Of a DNA stretch of 8,156 nucleotides, positions 6,870-8,156 are shown piece after piece. The notes beneath the pieces are model-generated. The model had not been told where the DNA came from and did not search any database. It worked only from the letters and a program-made list of their open reading frames with translations. Numbering within the stretch: the first letter of the stretch is position 1; every line of letters starts with the position of its first letter. A program made the position numbers and the translations under genes. This stretch comes from a bacterium (lineage in GTDB: Bacteria > SZUA-79 > Acidulodesulfobacterales > Acidulodesulfobacteraceae), in assembly GCA_021806125.1 (NCBI GenBank), contig JAJZYC010000060.1, positions 1 to 8,156 on the forward strand, written 5' to 3'.

Positions 6870-7508
6870 TCAATTCCTCTCCACTTGAGTAAAATCTAAT
6901 TCTACCGGAGTAGCTCTGCCGAATATGGAAACAAGGACTTCAAGCTTACTCTTATCCGGTTTTATTTCGTTAATTACGCCGTTAAAACCGGAGAATGGAC
7001 CTTCTGTGATTTTAACGCTGTCTCCCTTTGAAAATTCTATCTTTGCTTTTGGCCTCTTAACGCCTTCGGTTATTTGCGCTACTATCTTTTCCATTTCGGA
7101 TTCGTCAACGGGCATAGGATTTAACTGGTCTCCTACAAATCCGGTAACCTTTGGAGTAGCCTTAAGTAAGTGCCACGAGTCGGTATTTACGTTCATTTTT
7201 ACGAAAATATAACCGGGGAAAAATTTTCTTTTAACTTTTTTCTTTCCGCCTTTTGCGGTTTTTTCGATAATATCTTCTTTTGGAACTATTATGTCGCCGA
7301 AATATTTCTTGAAACCGCTTGAAGCGATTCTTTCTTCAAGCGCAAGTTTGACGTTATCCTCGAAACCGGAATAAGTATGGACGGCATACCATTTTTTAGG
7401 AACTTCGTCTATTTCTTCGACATAATTTGCGCCGTCGACATCTTCCGCATTTATTTCTAAAGCGGATTCGATATTTTCTTCCGTTTTTTCTTGTTCTTCT
7501 TTGCTCAT
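6870..7508 (-). CDS. nusG: Transcription termination/antitermination protein NusG, with acidic N-terminal extension
   Basis: NusG binds the beta' clamp helices of elongating RNA polymerase, affects pausing and Rho termination, and can link the polymerase to the ribosome through S10. The NGN domain starts at about residue 38 (KKWYAVHTYSGFEDNVK) and includes KRKFFPGYIFVKM near 93-105. The KOW domain is at about 160-212 (FSKGDSVKITEGPFSGFNGVI). At 212 residues it is longer than the usual 175-185 because residues 1-37 form an acidic tail (MSKEEQEKTEENIESALEIN...), without an internal ATG, GTG or TTG to start a shorter form. The 26-nt spacer from secE is nearly all A and T and has no recognisable SD before the ATG. 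Initiation may rely on an unstructured A/U-rich leader or on coupling to secE. Domain identity is firm; the role of the tail is unknown. Confidence 0.97.
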   Translation of the reverse strand: MSKEEQEKTEENIESALEINAEDVDGANYVEEIDEVPKKWYAVHTYSGFEDNVKLALEERIASSGFKKYFGDIIVPKEDIIEKTAKGGKKKVKRKFFPGYIFVKMNVNTDSWHLLKATPKVTGFVGDQLNPMPVDESEMEKIVAQITEGVKRPKAKIEFSKGDSVKITEGPFSGFNGVINEIKPDKSKLEVLVSIFGRATPVELDFTQVERN

Positions 7509-7534
7509 TTATTTATTTTATTTTTAAATTTAAT

Positions 7535-7786
7535 TTATGCTAAATTTGAAAAAAAATACGAAAATATTTTAGAAAAAAATACGTCTATAAGACCAAGAAA
7601 GGCGGTAACAAGTACTATAAAAATGACCACGACATAAGTCGTCTTAGTCGCTTTATCCTTTTCCGGCCATACTATTTTACCGAGTTCAGCCCTAACCTCG
7701 TACAAATATTGTTTTGTTTTTTTTATAAAATCCGAAACAGGATTGCTCTTCATTTTTAATATTCCCGTATTGATATTCTCTCTCAT
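7535..7786 (-). CDS. secE: Preprotein translocase subunit SecE
   Basis: SecE clamps the SecY channel in the cytoplasmic membrane for protein export and insertion. This is the short, single-span form (83 residues) rather than the three-span E. coli type. An amphipathic helix and conserved hinge lie at about residues 24-47 (KQYLYEVRAELGKIVWPEKD, with the family WP pair). One hydrophobic transmembrane segment follows at about 50-71 (YVVVIFIVLVTAFLGLIDVF), then a short tail. The start is uncertain. The ATG at 7786 has no SD. A second ATG at 7753 (giving 72 residues, MKSNPVSDF) is a closer fit to family length, with a weak GGGA about 10 nt upstream. The gene lies 16 nt after the tRNA-Trp CCA end and 26 nt before nusG, the usual secE-nusG pairing. 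Confidence 0.93.
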   Translation of the reverse strand: MRENINTGILKMKSNPVSDFIKKTKQYLYEVRAELGKIVWPEKDKATKTTYVVVIFIVLVTAFLGLIDVFFSKIFSYFFSNLA

Positions 7787-7802
7787 TAAATTATATGTAT
7801 AC

Positions 7803-7879
7803 TGGCAGGCCAGGAGGGATTCGAACCCCCAACACTCGGATTTGGAGTCCGATGCTCTAGCCGTTGGAGCTACTGGCCT
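7803..7879 (-). tRNA. trnW: tRNA-Trp, anticodon CCA, with encoded 3' CCA
   Basis: The minus strand folds into a complete 77-nt cloverleaf. The acceptor stem is AGGCCAG/CTGGCCT, the D stem GCTC/GAGC, the anticodon stem TCGGA/TCCGA with loop CTCCAAA, the variable loop GTGTT, and the T stem GGGGG/CCCTC (one G-T pair) with loop TTCGAAT. The anticodon CCA reads UGG. The discriminator base is G, the usual tryptophan identity base, and the CCA end is encoded at 7805-7803. A36-A37-A38 is the typical site for isopentenyl-type modification. It lies 15 nt after rpmG and 16 nt before secE, so it must be released from a polycistronic transcript by RNase P and 3' processing. Confidence 0.97.
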
Positions 7880-7894
7880 ATTATTTTAAAATTT

Positions 7895-8044
7895 TTATTT
7901 TGTTTCCTTGTGCGCCGTATGTGTTTTGCAAAATTTGCAATATTTTTTTACGGATAATTTTTCCGATGAAAGTTTTTTGTTTTTTGTAGTAGTGTAGTTT
8001 CTTTGCTTGCATTCGCCGCATGCCAGCGTTATTATCTCTCTCAT
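7895..8044 (-). CDS. rpmG: 50S ribosomal protein L33 (zinc-ribbon form)
   Basis: L33 is a small 50S protein near the E site. The 49-residue translation begins MREIITLACGECKQRNYTTT and ends KTHTAHKETK, a clear L33. It keeps both cysteine pairs, C9-x2-C12 and C36-x2-C39, so it is the zinc-binding (C+) form. The ATG at 8044-8042 agrees with the family start. The nearest SD-like run, AAGGGG, is about 14 nt upstream, farther than ideal, and could be partly masked by the adjacent CCUU in an RNA hairpin. The gene is between tuf and tRNA-Trp, a common arrangement, and its stop is 15 nt before the tRNA 5' end. Confidence 0.95.
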   Translation of the reverse strand: MREIITLACGECKQRNYTTTKNKKLSSEKLSVKKYCKFCKTHTAHKETK

Positions 8045-8069
8045 TATTTATATTATTTCCCCTTTTTAA

Positions 8070-8089
8070 GGACGGAATTAATTCCGTCC
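8070..8089. repeat. Perfect 20-bp inverted repeat in the tuf-rpmG spacer
   Basis: The bases GGACGGAA and TTCCGTCC flank a TTAA centre, a perfect palindrome that gives an 8-bp RNA stem with a tetraloop on either strand. On the coding (minus) strand two G-U pairs can extend it to 10 bp. What follows is UUAAAAAGGGG rather than a U tract, so it is not a standard intrinsic terminator. It could be an RNA processing or stabilising hairpin between tuf and rpmG, or a partial attenuator. Confidence 0.7.
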
Positions 8090-8115
8090 CCGTTCTATTG
8101 TTAATTCCGTTCTAT
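8078..8115. repeat. Partial tandem duplication in the tuf-rpmG spacer
   Basis: The 10-mer TTAATTCCGT occurs at 8078-8087 and 8101-8110, and GTTCTAT occurs at 8092-8098 and 8109-8115, so most of the spacer is two imperfect copies of one unit. The second copy can also pair with the left arm of the adjacent palindrome, giving an alternative hairpin. Confidence 0.6.
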
Positions 8116-8116
8116 A

Positions 8117-8156
8117 TTACTCTATGACCTCTGTTATAACGCCTGCTCCTACGGTA
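8117..8156 (-). CDS. tuf: Elongation factor Tu (C-terminal 12 residues only)
   Basis: The minus strand from the window edge reads TVGAGVITEVIE and then TAA at 8119-8117. This matches the nearly invariant EF-Tu C-terminus (TVGAGVV-x-x-I-x), and tuf is the expected neighbour upstream of rpmG. EF-Tu carries aminoacyl-tRNA to the ribosome. Only the last 12 codons are visible, so length, start and copy number cannot be judged. It lies 72 nt upstream of rpmG, probably in the same transcript. Confidence 0.88.
   Translation of the reverse strand, partial: TVGAGVITEVIE

Noticed and set aside
5765..7212. Plus-strand open frames opposite rplA, rplK and nusG
   Set aside because: Shadows of conserved genes; no family resemblance.
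7790..7795. TATAAT on the minus strand 3 nt before the secE ATG
   Set aside because: No -35 at the right distance; those bases are the tRNA T arm. Likely chance in AT-rich sequence.
8070..8089. Palindrome as an intrinsic terminator of tuf
   Set aside because: No U tract follows on either strand, and the downstream gene shows no promoter of its own.
1..8156. Mobile element, CRISPR, prophage or accessory island
   Set aside because: No transposase, integrase, spaced repeats or composition break is seen; all genes are conserved housekeeping genes in a standard order on one strand.

Overview
This window is a stretch of the conserved bacterial translation/transcription gene cluster. Every gene reads on the minus strand, so transcription runs from the right end to the left. 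In transcription order it holds the last codons of tuf (EF-Tu), rpmG (L33), a tRNA-Trp gene, secE, nusG, rplK (L11), rplA (L1), rplJ (L10), rplL (L7/L12), rpoB (RNA polymerase beta) and the first 113 codons of rpoC (beta'). I see no mobile element, CRISPR array, frameshifted gene or horizontally acquired cargo.

The organism is an AT-rich bacterium. Gene order, a beta subunit of 1388 residues with a proteobacteria-style lineage insertion, and Shine-Dalgarno (SD) sequences of the AAGGAGG type suggest a Gram-negative from the Deltaproteobacteria/Desulfobacterota neighbourhood. That placement is an inference from remembered family sequences, not a search result. The tuf-rpmG-trnW-secE-nusG-rplKAJL-rpoBC order is common across bacteria.

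Layout from right to left. At 8045-8116, tuf and rpmG are separated by a short spacer with a perfect inverted repeat and a partial direct duplication. From 7535 to 8044, rpmG, tRNA-Trp and secE sit only 15-16 nt apart, so the tRNA must be cut out of the same transcript. From 5674 to 7508 come nusG, rplK and rplA. The one sizeable non-coding gap, 5520-5673, holds a candidate promoter, an L10-leader-like RNA and an intrinsic-terminator-like attenuator before rplJ. rplL follows with a strong SD, then rpoB, whose last codons carry the SD and start of rpoC.

The genes work together as follows. EF-Tu, L33, L11, L1, L10 and L7/L12 are parts or partners of the 50S subunit; L11/L10/L12 form the stalk that recruits translation factors. 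NusG and the beta/beta' subunits form the elongation complex. SecE belongs to the membrane protein-export channel. Co-transcription lets L10 or L10-L12 adjust stalk and possibly RNA polymerase synthesis through the rplJ leader.

No undescribed system is evident. The points most worth a second look are the rplJ leader with an attenuator and two possible partners for its 5' arm, acidic N-terminal extensions on both RpoC and NusG, a TTG start for rplJ, and the structured tuf-rpmG spacer that could mask the rpmG SD.
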